Source: Sphingobacterium sp. UBA4616 (GTDB taxonomy: Bacteria > Bacteroidota > Bacteroidia > Sphingobacteriales > Sphingobacteriaceae). Taken from it: a DNA stretch of 64,000 nt. Position numbers and translations under genes: made by a program. The DNA is taken from contig DGIS01000007.1 in the NCBI GenBank assembly GCA_002386525.1, positions 219,388-283,387 of the forward strand. The letters run 5' to 3'. A model generated the notes under the pieces. The model was not told the DNA's origin. It made no database searches and was given only the letters and a program-made list of their open reading frames with translations. Shown piece by piece: positions 17,484-27,405 of this stretch (positions are counted from its first letter, which is position 1; each line of letters starts with the position of its first letter).

Positions 17484-19781
17484 TTATTTCTTATCTATGT
17501 TTTCACGACTAAAGGAATACGGAGCGTCCTCTTTTTTTGTACCTCTATTTTTATTTGGGGCATCGCTCATTTTGAACTGAAGGTTGGCACCCTGCAGTAA
17601 GTCTTTATAACGGATATAATTCCTGTCATAAGGTTTTCCATTCCAGGAAAGTTGGTCCACATAAACCTGATTTCCCTCCTTTTGCTTAGCTTCAATCAGC
17701 ACTTTTTTACCGTTTTCAAGACTTAGGGTCACCTTATCAAATTGTGGAGAACCGATCACATATTCTCCTGATCCGGGTGAAACGGGATAAAATCCCAATG
17801 AAGAAAAAACATACCACGCCGAGGTCTGCCCATTGTCTTCGTCTCCACAATAGCCATCCGGTGTGGGCAAATAGAGTTTATCCATTATTTTACGTACCCA
17901 ATATTGTGCTTTCCATGGCTCTGCAGCATAATTATAGAGGTAGGGCATATGTTGAATCGGCTGATTACCATGCGCATACTGCCCCATATTCATCACCTGC
18001 ATCTCACGCATTTCGTGTATCATACCGCGACTCTTCATCCCCTCATAACTCGGAATAACAAATACGGTATCCAACATGGATACAAATGACTTATTACCAC
18101 CCATTAAATCAATTAAACCTTTAGGATCGTGGAATACACAAAAACTCCAATGCCAAGCATTTCCTTCCGTATATTCTCTTGACCAAGCACTCGGGTCAAA
18201 ATTGGGAACGAATGAACCGTCGGCATTTTTTCCGCGCATCAGTTTAGTACTTGGATCAAACAGATTTCTATAGTTCATTGCCCGTTTGGCATAAATAGCT
18301 GTTTCCGCCTGGGGTTTACCCAACATTTTACCAAACTCATAGATACACCAGTCGTTATAAGCATACTCCAGTGAACGCGCTACATTTTGGTCGACCTTTA
18401 CATCGGCGGGGATATAGCCTAATTTGTTATAGTATTCATAACCAAAACGGCCAGTAGATGTGTGTTTGGGATAGGCATTATTGGCACCATGTTTCAATGC
18501 TTCCCACAATAACTCTTTATCATATCCCTTCCGACCAGTAATTAACGCATCCGCGACAATAGACGCAGAATTGTTTCCAATCATCGATGCGCGGTGTCCT
18601 GGCGAAGCCCACTCAGGAAGATAACCGCTCTCTTTATAAGCATTTACCAAGCCTTCTTGCATGCGATCGTTCATAGAAGGGTATAATAAATTCAATAGTG
18701 GAAATAAACTGCGGAATGTGTCCCAAAAACCTGTATCTGTAAACATTTCTCCAGGTAACACCTGGCCATTGTAGGGGCTATAGTGAATACGGTTACCCCT
18801 TGCGTCGATCTCCGAAAAATCTCTAGGGAAAAGTGTTGATCGGTACAGACAGGAATAAAATGTACGCAGCCTGTCAATATTATGGTCTTCAACTTGTACA
18901 CGTCCCAGAACGTCATTCCACTGTGCTTTACCTTCGTCAATAACCTGTTGAAATGTCTTCGACTCAACTTCTTTCAAATTAATTTCTGCCTGTTCAAAAC
19001 TTATAAAAGAGGAAGCGATCCGAGCAATGACTTTCTCGCCTCTCTTCAGGGAAGGGAAGCCAACGACTGCTCCGGCGTGATTATCCTGAATTTCCAATTC
19101 ATCTGTTCTTATCGCGCCGCTTTTAACAGCAGCTTTGTAGGAAAAAGGTTTATCAAAAGTAACAACGAAATAATTTTTAAAATTATCCGGAACGCCGCCG
19201 CTATTCTTTGTTGAATAACCGATGATCTTATTTTCCTGAGGAATTACTTTAATATAAGAGCCCTTATCAAAGGCATCGACGATAACGTAAGCACTATCTG
19301 TTTTAGGAAAGGTAAACTGGAAGATTGCCGCTCGTTGCGACGGAGACAATTCAGTTGTTACATCGTGATCTGCGAGATAAACACTATAATAGTAAGGTTT
19401 TGCAATTTCGGCTTTATGTGAAAACCAGCTTGCTCGTTTCTCCTGATCAAATTGCGGAGTTCCCGTGACAGGCATGATTGAAAACTGCCCATAATCATTA
19501 TTCCAAGGGCTTGGTTGATGGGTTTGCTTGAACCCTTTGATTTTATCTGCAGTGTAAGTATATACCCAGCCGTCTCCCATCTTGCCCGTCTGTGGTGTCC
19601 AGAAATTCATACCCCATGGCCTTGCGATCGCAGGATAGGTATTCCCGTTAGACAATTCATACTTCGATTCGGTACCGATCAGAGGATTCACAAAATCAAC
19701 CGGTGAGGGCTGCTGCGCCATAGCTGTATGAATAGCGCATAGAAAAAGAATGCTACCTGTAAGTTTTTTAATATTAAACAT
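17484..19781 (-). CDS. GH92 alpha-mannosidase A
   Basis: A 765-residue secreted enzyme (signal ending HTAMAQQ). GH92 enzymes are calcium-dependent inverting exo-alpha-mannosidases. Visible family features are VDFVNPLIGTES near the N-terminus of the beta-sandwich, YTEGNAWHW with the likely catalytic acid Glu539, GQYAHGNQPIQHMPYLYNY, and the GDEDNGQTSAWY motif (646-657) with the likely base aspartates Asp647 and Asp649. It is a close paralogue of GH92 C (30445-32793): both share the GTES-LSNGNTYP-ARPWGMN-WTPQTGK N-terminal pattern, unlike GH92 B. It lies after the SusD terminator and has its own LacI-type site and -7 element, so it is a separate unit of the mannan regulon. Linkage specificity cannot be read from sequence. 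Confidence 0.93.
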   Translation of the reverse strand: MFNIKKLTGSILFLCAIHTAMAQQPSPVDFVNPLIGTESKYELSNGNTYPAIARPWGMNFWTPQTGKMGDGWVYTYTADKIKGFKQTHQPSPWNNDYGQFSIMPVTGTPQFDQEKRASWFSHKAEIAKPYYYSVYLADHDVTTELSPSQRAAIFQFTFPKTDSAYVIVDAFDKGSYIKVIPQENKIIGYSTKNSGGVPDNFKNYFVVTFDKPFSYKAAVKSGAIRTDELEIQDNHAGAVVGFPSLKRGEKVIARIASSFISFEQAEINLKEVESKTFQQVIDEGKAQWNDVLGRVQVEDHNIDRLRTFYSCLYRSTLFPRDFSEIDARGNRIHYSPYNGQVLPGEMFTDTGFWDTFRSLFPLLNLLYPSMNDRMQEGLVNAYKESGYLPEWASPGHRASMIGNNSASIVADALITGRKGYDKELLWEALKHGANNAYPKHTSTGRFGYEYYNKLGYIPADVKVDQNVARSLEYAYNDWCIYEFGKMLGKPQAETAIYAKRAMNYRNLFDPSTKLMRGKNADGSFVPNFDPSAWSREYTEGNAWHWSFCVFHDPKGLIDLMGGNKSFVSMLDTVFVIPSYEGMKSRGMIHEMREMQVMNMGQYAHGNQPIQHMPYLYNYAAEPWKAQYWVRKIMDKLYLPTPDGYCGDEDNGQTSAWYVFSSLGFYPVSPGSGEYVIGSPQFDKVTLSLENGKKVLIEAKQKEGNQVYVDQLSWNGKPYDRNYIRYKDLLQGANLQFKMSDAPNKNRGTKKEDAPYSFSRENIDKK

Positions 19782-19817
19782 ATTTATGCTTTTGGGTTGA
19801 ACGTCATTAAGAAAAAA

Positions 19818-19835
19818 AGCTAAAACGTATTAGTA
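19818..19835 (-). promoter_or_regulatory. LacI-family operator at the GH92 A promoter
   Basis: The plus-strand half-sites AGCTAAAAC and GTATTAGTA meet at a central CG, matching the sites at 25236-25253 and 32818-32835. It overlaps by two bases a minus-strand TATATTTA (19841-19834), a -7-like element, so a bound repressor would cover the transcription start. It ends 37 bp before the GH92 A start codon. The central CpG palindrome is typical of LacI/PurR operators; the lacI gene at 32941-33927 is the likely source. Confidence 0.65.
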
Positions 19836-19893
19836 AATATAGGAAAGAAATTTAAATATAACGGATTGACCAGCTGTTTTTCACAAGATGGTT

Positions 19894-19928
19894 ACAAAAA
19901 ATCCCACAATCAAATGATGTGGGATTTT
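19894..19928 (-). terminator. Rho-independent terminator after the mannan SusCD pair
   Basis: Perfect 11-bp stem AAAATCCCACA (19898-19908) with TGTGGGATTTT (19918-19928), followed on the minus strand by a T run. It starts 12 bp past the SusD stop and separates susCD from GH92 A. Confidence 0.85.
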
Positions 19929-19939
19929 CATTTTAACTA

Positions 19940-21862
19940 CTACCATCCAGGATTCTGACCCAAGGAGGGAGACTTTTGGATCTCTGAATTTAATATAGGA
20001 AACAGATAGTGAGTTGGCGCCGTAAAGACCCTACTTTCTACAAAGAAACGCTCCATTCGATAACGCTTATCTCCAATTTGAATTTTACCATTTGCGTCTT
20101 CGACAGCCCGCATACCATTAATCATATTCTGAAGTTTCGGATAGCTTGTATTACCATTTTTCCAATAATTAACACTGCGTTCGTTATTCGTACTACCTGA
20201 TGCAGTAAAGGTTTGATATTTAGATTTCTCCGCCGAACTACTTGGTTCTAGATACAAACGACTATCAAAGGCTCTCTTGTTCTCGTAAAAGAATTCAACC
20301 CTTCGTTCACGATAAATGTACTCACGCATCAAATTTTTATCAGCAAGTGTTGTCAAAGGCATGGGCGCCATAAAAGACCTAGCTCGTACCTGATTAACTA
20401 AATCATAGATCTCCTGTGTTGGTCCATCAACTTCATTAACTGCTTCGGCGTAAATGTAAATGAAGTCTGGTAAACGCCATACTGGAGGCGCACTGATGAT
20501 AACACTCCCATTCTTATTCCAAGCTTCCTGCAAAAATTTTCGTAAATAATATCCTGTTCGGGTCGCATTATTAGCGCCAATCTGATCAGCACCACTGGCA
20601 ATATTAGTCTGAGAAGGATTATTGTTACCTCCTCGAAATGCAGCTCCATGGAATATAATATCACGATAAAAACGTGGATCCCTTTTGACTGAAGTATATG
20701 GGTTGCCATCATCGTAACCATCTTGTTTAGCCTTACCACTATAAATAGGATAACCAAAACCATCCGGAGAGAGGTACTCATATTCATCGACCTGCTCCTG
20801 CACCGGCATTTGGCGAGCCCCCCCGCCGCGGCTTGGTGGGTATACATCTCCAAACCACCCTTCGCCCTTGTAGCGGGTAAAAAATAGTACATACTCATTT
20901 TTGAAGGCCTCCATATCATAAAACATTTGCCATAAACGAGTGTAAACCGTTGAATTGCTGGTATTTTGCCCCCCACTATCGCCAAAATCGGTATTTGAAT
21001 ACTTTTGATAAAGACTATAACGTTTTCCTCCAGCAACCTTGCTGTCCAAAACAGCCTTAGCGGCCTCTTTAGCTTTCACCCAACGTTGCGGATCATATGT
21101 GGCATATTCGGATTCAAACTTACGTGTCCCATTGTAGCCTTTTGCCGCAGATCCATTCCAAAGTGGTGTAGCGGCCATCCAACGCGCCTCCGCGATCAGC
21201 CCAAGACATGCACCTTTATCAATACGCCCGAAATTCTGTCCCTCCCATCTTTCGGGGACAGCATTATATGCTATTGTCGCATCAGCGATAATTTTATCGA
21301 TAACCTTATGTACTGACTCTCTTTCGAAATTCATATTTTCAGTAGCTGTGATGACATGGTCTATATAAGGTATTTCACCATATATACGAACAGCCATCAA
21401 ATGAAAGTAGGCTCTTAAAAAGTAAACCTCTCCTACACGCATAGGCAACGACCCCGGCTCCAAAATGTCATCGGGCGTGCTGTACTTCTTGATCCCTTCC
21501 AAAATAATGTTTGTTCTACGGATGCCGTCAAACATGCTATTCCAAAACTGTCCATTGTCTCCTGGCAATTCATTGATATTCCAATCACCATTGTTATATC
21601 TGTTTGTAATATTCCCCTCTACTGTCGATCCCTCTGCCTCATCAGTTATTGCAGCACTCGAAAAATGATAGAACCAAGAAATAGGCTGATTTACACCCTT
21701 AGCTTTAGCATAAACATCCGTAACTAGCTGATTAACTTTTTCATATCGAGTAAAAACCTCATCTTCCCTGATTTGATCATCAGGTAATTTATCTAAATAT
21801 TTGTTGCAGCCTACGATTAAAGAAAGTACAACAACTGCCATAAAAAAAAGTATTCTTTTCAT
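19940..21862 (-). CDS. SusD/RagB-family lipoprotein (mannan PUL)
   Basis: A 640-residue SusD homologue, longer than the usual 500-550: signal with lipobox SLIVGC (Cys19), then KYLDKLPDDQIREDEVF, the TPR-like helical core (VGEVYFLRAYFHLMAVRIYGEIP) and the C-terminal RagB region with RRVEFFYENKRAFDSRLY and a terminal SLGQNPGW. It would bind mannan fragments over the SusC channel. It follows susC by 18 bp and is followed by a strong terminator, so susC-susD is a two-gene unit. Confidence 0.94.
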   Translation of the reverse strand: MKRILFFMAVVVLSLIVGCNKYLDKLPDDQIREDEVFTRYEKVNQLVTDVYAKAKGVNQPISWFYHFSSAAITDEAEGSTVEGNITNRYNNGDWNINELPGDNGQFWNSMFDGIRRTNIILEGIKKYSTPDDILEPGSLPMRVGEVYFLRAYFHLMAVRIYGEIPYIDHVITATENMNFERESVHKVIDKIIADATIAYNAVPERWEGQNFGRIDKGACLGLIAEARWMAATPLWNGSAAKGYNGTRKFESEYATYDPQRWVKAKEAAKAVLDSKVAGGKRYSLYQKYSNTDFGDSGGQNTSNSTVYTRLWQMFYDMEAFKNEYVLFFTRYKGEGWFGDVYPPSRGGGARQMPVQEQVDEYEYLSPDGFGYPIYSGKAKQDGYDDGNPYTSVKRDPRFYRDIIFHGAAFRGGNNNPSQTNIASGADQIGANNATRTGYYLRKFLQEAWNKNGSVIISAPPVWRLPDFIYIYAEAVNEVDGPTQEIYDLVNQVRARSFMAPMPLTTLADKNLMREYIYRERRVEFFYENKRAFDSRLYLEPSSSAEKSKYQTFTASGSTNNERSVNYWKNGNTSYPKLQNMINGMRAVEDANGKIQIGDKRYRMERFFVESRVFTAPTHYLFPILNSEIQKSPSLGQNPGW

Positions 21863-21880
21863 ATTTACACATTCATAAGG

Positions 21881-24800
21881 TTAGAAATTAAGATTTAACC
21901 CAAAGTTGTAAACTTTCAAAATCGGGTACCAGTAACCACTTGTATTTCCCATCTCCGGGTCTATACTTAAATCCTTGAGACCTGACCAAGTAAATAAATT
22001 CATTCCTTGGGCGTAAACACGCAATTGGTTCAAACCAATTTTTTTTATAAGATCCTTCGGTAGATTATAGCCAATCTCTATATTTTTAAGTCTCAAATAT
22101 TTAGCGTCATATAAAAACAAACTGCTATTGCTATTTTTGTTATTCTCTGAATTACCGATATGTAATGCAGGATAGGTAGCTGTTGCAGCAGTTTCTGGGG
22201 TCCAGCGCCCCAAATGAATTGGTCGAACAGAACCGAGTTTGTCCTGATCAAAAGTTGGGAAATCCCACACTGCAGCATCTTTCAACAAAATGGAGGAATT
22301 TAATGCACCTTGAAACAGAAGGCTAAAATCAAAGCCCTTATATTGTAAAGAGATTGGTAAGCCAAATTGAATCTCCGGGCTCCTTGGATTCCCCATAACA
22401 GTTCGGTCTCCTAAGTCGGTAATCTTACCATCACCATTCAAATCTTTATAGATCACGTCTCCTGGCCCCACTTTTCCCCAAGGCTGAAAATTACTCTGAT
22501 TTACTTGATCTGCCTCTGTTTGATCTTTAACAAAATGATCAAAAACATAGACAAAATTTTCATAAAGTCGCTTGCCTGTTGCCTGCCTATACTCATATTG
22601 GCGTGGAACTTCTTGTCGGTAGATCAACTTGTTCCTAGAAAAGGTAAAATTAGGTTTCACCGAAAGTCGAAGATTATCCCCGATCATATCAGAATAACTC
22701 ATTTCAATATCAATACCTCGATTTCGGACTTTTCCAATATTGATCAATGGTGATGTTTTTCCAACCACACCTGGAAAACCAATATCATCCGATCCTAATT
22801 CGGTAATAATGTCATAACGATAATCTTCAAAGACATCCATGCTAAAATTAATTTTGTTCTTTAAAAATCCCATATCAAGACCGATATTCGTTTTTCTAGA
22901 TTTCTCCCATGTTATATTTTCGTTTGCCAAACGCCCTTCACGCACACCACTTAGCCCATTATTAAAATTCTGTTCACCAAAGCTATAACCATCCCCCCCC
23001 TGGAAAAATGCCAAGTATCCAAATCGGGCATCACCGGGCATTTTATCATTCCCAACGAGTCCCATAGATGCCCTAAGCTTCAAAAAGCTCAACCAGTCTT
23101 TCGTAGTGGACATAAACTTCTCTTTACTAATTACCCAACCCAATGCTCCCGCCGGAAAAAAGCCATAACGCTTTCCTTCGATAAAATTTTCAGATCCATT
23201 GTAACCAAAGTTAAATTCTGCTAAATATTTTTCGAGATAATTATAGGTAAACTGTCCTGTCATACCTTGATAACGAATATCAACACTTGCTCTTGAATTT
23301 GTCGCATCATAGACAGACTGGCTTGAGCGATTAAAAAGCAACATCCCCGTCACATTATGCTTATCATTAAATAGCCGGTTGTAATTGATTTTTCCTTGAA
23401 TGAAAGTTCTATTAAATGGACTACTTTGCGTAAATGAGTTCCCAACAGTTTGATCAACTGTATACTTGTTACCATTTCTATAAGTGCCTTCATAGTATTG
23501 TGGGTTCATAAATAGATCTATACCATCTGTAGGTTGAAAGGTGGCGTAATTAGGATACACCCTATAGCCTTCACTATATGTACCAAGTTCACGTCGAACC
23601 CACTGTTGTTCACGAGCATCATAAGAAAATATGCCATCGACAGAAAGGCCTTTAGTAATGAAATCCATATTCCACCCAACAGCAAAACTCCCTTCCAGAT
23701 ACGTATTTTTCTCCGTATGATATCCAGACCTAGTCAATTCACCAAGAACATTAAACCGATAAATTTGATTGCCAAACAGCAATCCAGAGGGATTATTCAA
23801 CAGATAGCCCTGCGTAGAAGGCTGACTATTGGCGTCAAGAACAATAGGCAAATACGGTGGCTGCGTCATCGCCAGTGTCATTAATCTACTAGCAGAAGTT
23901 CCGGGTGATGTTCGATTGGTAATTCGCGCACCCAAATTGAGTTTAACCCACAAGTTTTTTGTGATGTTGACGTCAATATTGGATCTGAAATTATAGCGCT
24001 GAAATTTAGGAGATACATTATATTTCGATAAATCAACATGATCATAATTATTTTCCTGCCCCATATAGCCACCCATAACGAAATATTTCGCCACATCATT
24101 CCCGCCTCGTATGGATAGATTGTATTCATGTTGAGGCGCTGTTCTGAAGATATAATCAAAATAATCCCAATTATAACCTCGACCATCAGAATTATCCCCC
24201 TTTGCGCCTCTAAATTTATCTATCGCCTCCTGACTAAATAATTTTAAATTATCAATATTTCCACCTGATAACTTCGCATCATTAGTTAAAGCCTCATTAT
24301 AAAGCGTTGCATAATCAGCAGATCCCAAAAGCATCGGCAACTGTGCTGGTGTATTTAAACCATAGGAAGCTTTAAAATCAACAGTTGCCTTATCAGCAGA
24401 TTGACCCCGTTTTGTCGTAACCACGATAACACCATTTGCTCCCCTTATTCCGTACGGAGCAGTAGCCGCTGCATCCTTCAAAATCGAAACGGTCTCAATT
24501 TCATCTGGAGCCAAATAACTCATGTCGCGTTCGATTCCATCGACTATCACAATAGGGGATTGATTCCCATATGTAGACTTACCACGGATAAACAGTTCAG
24601 AACGATCTACACCAGGTTCGCCACCTGCATATTGGTTAACAACTAGGCCCGGCAATCTTCCGGCCAGCATGTTGTTAATATTTGCTGCAGGACTTTGAAC
24701 GAGATCCTTGGTCGTGATCGTTGCAACAGCACCGACCACATTTCTTTTCTTCTGTGTCGTATACCCGACAACAACCACATCTTCTAATGCTTTTACATCC

Positions 24801-25135
24801 TCTACAAGACTAACTTGTAAGGTTGTCCTACCTCCCGCAATAATTTGCTGAGGTTGAAATCCAACATATGAAAAGGTCAATAGAGCATCCTTATAAGGAA
24901 TTTCAATTCGGTATCGGCCCTCGGCGTCGGTTTTTGTGGATTTCCCGCTTGCCTTAACAATAATTGTAACACCTTGCAAGACTTTACCTGTCGAACTGTT
25001 TACAACTGTTCCTTCTACAATAATACCTTCTTGTTGGAAATTGGTGTAGCTAGCTGCAGCTTTTAAATCCATATGCGAACTAAAAGTACCACATACAGAA
25101 AGCGTAAGAAATAATGGAATCACCTTTCTTTTCAT
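21881..25135 (-). CDS. SusC/RagA-family TonB-dependent transporter (mannan PUL)
   Basis: A 1084-residue transporter: N-terminal signal, carboxypeptidase-regulatory-like domain (about 38-115, VEGTVVNSSTGKVLQGVT), linker DVVVVGYTTQKKRNVVGA, plug with IVIVDGIERDMSYLAPDE and LKDAAATAPYGIRGANGV, then the barrel ending FGLNLNF. It lacks an STN domain. The upstream 158-bp gap holds a LacI-type site overlapping a TAnnTTTA element and, further up, a tandem box suited to an OmpR-type activator. The leader would be about 110 nt. A second -7-like element (TATTTTTG, 25207-25200) is also present and would give a shorter leader. Confidence 0.95.
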   Translation of the reverse strand: MKRKVIPLFLTLSVCGTFSSHMDLKAAASYTNFQQEGIIVEGTVVNSSTGKVLQGVTIIVKASGKSTKTDAEGRYRIEIPYKDALLTFSYVGFQPQQIIAGGRTTLQVSLVEDVKALEDVVVVGYTTQKKRNVVGAVATITTKDLVQSPAANINNMLAGRLPGLVVNQYAGGEPGVDRSELFIRGKSTYGNQSPIVIVDGIERDMSYLAPDEIETVSILKDAAATAPYGIRGANGVIVVTTKRGQSADKATVDFKASYGLNTPAQLPMLLGSADYATLYNEALTNDAKLSGGNIDNLKLFSQEAIDKFRGAKGDNSDGRGYNWDYFDYIFRTAPQHEYNLSIRGGNDVAKYFVMGGYMGQENNYDHVDLSKYNVSPKFQRYNFRSNIDVNITKNLWVKLNLGARITNRTSPGTSASRLMTLAMTQPPYLPIVLDANSQPSTQGYLLNNPSGLLFGNQIYRFNVLGELTRSGYHTEKNTYLEGSFAVGWNMDFITKGLSVDGIFSYDAREQQWVRRELGTYSEGYRVYPNYATFQPTDGIDLFMNPQYYEGTYRNGNKYTVDQTVGNSFTQSSPFNRTFIQGKINYNRLFNDKHNVTGMLLFNRSSQSVYDATNSRASVDIRYQGMTGQFTYNYLEKYLAEFNFGYNGSENFIEGKRYGFFPAGALGWVISKEKFMSTTKDWLSFLKLRASMGLVGNDKMPGDARFGYLAFFQGGDGYSFGEQNFNNGLSGVREGRLANENITWEKSRKTNIGLDMGFLKNKINFSMDVFEDYRYDIITELGSDDIGFPGVVGKTSPLINIGKVRNRGIDIEMSYSDMIGDNLRLSVKPNFTFSRNKLIYRQEVPRQYEYRQATGKRLYENFVYVFDHFVKDQTEADQVNQSNFQPWGKVGPGDVIYKDLNGDGKITDLGDRTVMGNPRSPEIQFGLPISLQYKGFDFSLLFQGALNSSILLKDAAVWDFPTFDQDKLGSVRPIHLGRWTPETAATATYPALHIGNSENNKNSNSSLFLYDAKYLRLKNIEIGYNLPKDLIKKIGLNQLRVYAQGMNLFTWSGLKDLSIDPEMGNTSGYWYPILKVYNFGLNLNF

Positions 25136-25235
25136 AAATAATATTAGTTATTGGTTTACTAAATCAACAATTGGTCGTCAATGAGTTAGTAGCTCGCTTC
25201 AAAAATAAGCGTCACGGAACAACAACGAGCTTAAG

Positions 25236-25253
25236 AACTAATTCGTTTTAGTA
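25236..25253 (-). promoter_or_regulatory. LacI-family operator at the mannan susC promoter
   Basis: The half-sites AACTAATTC and GTTTTAGTA (plus strand) meet at a central CG. It overlaps the minus-strand -7-like TAAATTTA (25259-25252) with the same two-base overlap seen at both GH92 sites. It is the most degenerate of the three sites (7 of 9 positions symmetric), so it may bind more weakly. Confidence 0.6.
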
Positions 25254-25279
25254 AATTTATAAAGAAAGAGAAAAGAAAG

Positions 25280-25297
25280 TTGTTAATCGATTGTTAA
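25280..25297 (-). promoter_or_regulatory. Tandem response-regulator box upstream of mannan susC
   Basis: Plus strand TTGTTAA-TCGA-TTGTTAA: two identical heptamers with an 11-bp period, the spacing of OmpR/PhoB-family direct-repeat sites. It overlaps the stop codon of the response regulator gene (25294-25296) and lies 21-38 bp upstream of the TAnnTTTA element, about -34 to -51, where a class II activator would sit. Assigning it to the adjacent OmpR-type regulator is inference. Confidence 0.5.
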
Positions 25298-25995
25298 TGA
25301 CAATTATCGATATTGACTTCTAAAATAAAGCCAACTTTATAGACAGTTTTAATTTCAACAAAGCGTGATCTTTTCAGCATTTTTCTGATTTTGCATATAA
25401 AAACATCGAGGCTCCGGCCTAAGAAATAGTCACTGTCTCCCCATAGCGCTAATAAGATTTCTTCTCTCTTCAACACAACGTTTGGTTTGTTAGCTAAGAA
25501 AGCCCATAGTTCAAATTCCCGTGGCGAAACGACCTGCTTTGATCTATCACTAAATTCTATTGATAGTAAATGACGATTGAGTTTAATATCTCCAATATTA
25601 AGCTGGCTTGGTAAAACTGTGCTCTGCTTTATGCTATAATTTTGAAGTTTCAGCGAGAGTTCTTCCACATCAAAAGGCTTTGTAATATAATCGTTCCCCC
25701 CTAGATGAAGTCCTTTCAAACGGTCTGTTTTTGATAACCTAGCCGTAAGGAAAAGAAAAAATTGGTTTTTATTTAATTTCGATATATACTCGACAAATTG
25801 AAAACCATCGGATTTGGGAAGTTGTATATCGACGATAAGAATATTATACTTATTTATTTTGTAATATAAAATTCCTTCTTCGGCAGATAATGCATGACTA
25901 ACATCAAAACCAAAATTTGTAAGATAGTCAATGAGCATTGAGGCTAGATCAACGTCATCCTCAATCAGCAATATATGTCCATATTCTCCTATCAT
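25294..25995 (-). CDS. OmpR-family response regulator of the mannan PUL
   Basis: A 233-residue two-domain regulator. The receiver (1-120) has the acidic pair EDD (12-14), phospho-acceptor Asp56 in LIVDIQLPKSDG and the KPFD lysine motif at about 105. The C-terminal winged helix (about 130-230) shows SPREFELWAFLANKPNVVLKR-like trans-activation-domain spacing, SLDVFICKIRKML and a KTVYKVGF-type wing. The start codon abuts the histidine kinase stop with no gap, so the two are translationally coupled. It is the last gene of the operon that starts at GH92 C, and its stop codon lies within the tandem box upstream of susC. This links substrate-dependent phosphorylation to SusCD expression (inference). 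Confidence 0.93.
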   Translation of the reverse strand: MIGEYGHILLIEDDVDLASMLIDYLTNFGFDVSHALSAEEGILYYKINKYNILIVDIQLPKSDGFQFVEYISKLNKNQFFLFLTARLSKTDRLKGLHLGGNDYITKPFDVEELSLKLQNYSIKQSTVLPSQLNIGDIKLNRHLLSIEFSDRSKQVVSPREFELWAFLANKPNVVLKREEILLALWGDSDYFLGRSLDVFICKIRKMLKRSRFVEIKTVYKVGFILEVNIDNCH

Positions 25996-27390
25996 CTATT
26001 TTATCATTGGTATCAAAATAAAAAATGTCGTCCCATTGTTAATATCTGATTTAACATCAATTTTCCAATTGTGAATCCGCATAACTTCTTTAACGAAAAA
26101 AAGTCCAAGTCCTAGACCGTTAGGAGAAGCGTCTCTTTTAACACGGTATCCCTTCGTAAATATATGTGGCAATTCGTTATTTGAAATGCCTATTCCATTA
26201 TCACGTATAGTCATCAGGATTGTATTGTTTTCATACAGTCCTACATGAATACAAATCTGCTTTATGGACTCATTATTATATTTAAGACCATTATCTACTA
26301 TATTATTCAATGCTGTAACAAACATAAATGGATTGACAAGTACTTTAATCCCTTTTACTTCTTCATCCACAAAAGTCTGAATTCCGATGGTTTCTGAAGC
26401 TAAAATTGTCAGATCTCGTTCCAAATGATCCAACAGTTCTGCCAAAAAGTGTTCTTCAAGTACTACTTCTTCCTGATTAAACACACTTAAATCAATCGCT
26501 TTATTAACTAACCTATCTAAACGCTTTATTTGACGCATCATGGTTTCCAAAGTGGTTGATATTTTCATTTTATCATCGCTAGAAACCTTCACGGCTATAT
26601 TCGACAAACCAATTCGGATGGTTGTTAATGGAGTGTTAAACTCGTGAGTAACATTATTGATAAAGTCGGAAGCCATTTCAGCCATTCTTTTCTGTTTTAT
26701 CCAATTATTGTAAGTCCAACAGTATACGCTAATAATTCCGATGATACAGCAACCAGACAATAATAATAGTGGAAAAATGGATCTTAACGCAGAAACATTT
26801 TTATCAATATTACCTACGTATAATGTGAAAGCTACACGATTTGACCTCTTACTATTTGCACTTATAGCAATTGATGACACAAGATTGTCTTTATCAATAA
26901 ATTGATCTTCACCACCAATAAGGGTATACTGATCAACATCATAATCAACTATCGGAATAAACTTCTTCGCGTCGAAAGTCACCGACACATCTCTCAGTAC
27001 AATCGCATAACCAAAATTTTGTCCCAAATTCACTTCAGACTTGATGATCTTAAAGAGGCTGTCCATTGCAGGATGATTTAGGAGTTTGGAAATCAACTCC
27101 TTTGCAATACTATCCTTCAGATTAAAAAAAGCATAGTTATCATGCTGATAATATGCTTCTAAACGATCTAAATGAGGGATTAAGGTTGAATCGATAAGTT
27201 TTTGACCGCCTGGAAAGATCTTATCGTTCGCAATATGTCTATCGTAAACAACCTTAATCTCCTTTTTTTCTTTCCAAAATAGTTCGCTTCTTTTGATCTC
27301 ATATGATTGCACAATCAGGAGATATTGTAATATTAAAAACAACATAAGACAACTGATCGCTATGCCTTTGTATAACCCTGATCGCTTCAT
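25996..27390 (-). CDS. Sensor histidine kinase of the mannan PUL
   Basis: A 464-residue kinase: TM1 (about 9-28), a periplasmic sensor domain (about 30-205), TM2 (about 208-230, LLLLSGCCIIGIISVYCW), the H-box NVTHEFNTPLTTIR with His249, and the HATPase_c domain with NIVDNGLKYN (N box), DNGIGISNNELPHIF and GLGLGLFFVKEV (G boxes). It phosphorylates the regulator encoded next. It is a classical kinase, not a hybrid one-protein system (HTCS) of the kind that often controls Bacteroides PULs. It sits 15 bp after GH92 B in the same operon, so the signal is probably a mannan product (inference). Confidence 0.93.
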   Translation of the reverse strand: MKRSGLYKGIAISCLMLFLILQYLLIVQSYEIKRSELFWKEKKEIKVVYDRHIANDKIFPGGQKLIDSTLIPHLDRLEAYYQHDNYAFFNLKDSIAKELISKLLNHPAMDSLFKIIKSEVNLGQNFGYAIVLRDVSVTFDAKKFIPIVDYDVDQYTLIGGEDQFIDKDNLVSSIAISANSKRSNRVAFTLYVGNIDKNVSALRSIFPLLLLSGCCIIGIISVYCWTYNNWIKQKRMAEMASDFINNVTHEFNTPLTTIRIGLSNIAVKVSSDDKMKISTTLETMMRQIKRLDRLVNKAIDLSVFNQEEVVLEEHFLAELLDHLERDLTILASETIGIQTFVDEEVKGIKVLVNPFMFVTALNNIVDNGLKYNNESIKQICIHVGLYENNTILMTIRDNGIGISNNELPHIFTKGYRVKRDASPNGLGLGLFFVKEVMRIHNWKIDVKSDINNGTTFFILIPMIK

Positions 27391-27405
27391 CCTTCCGGAA
27401 TGCTC

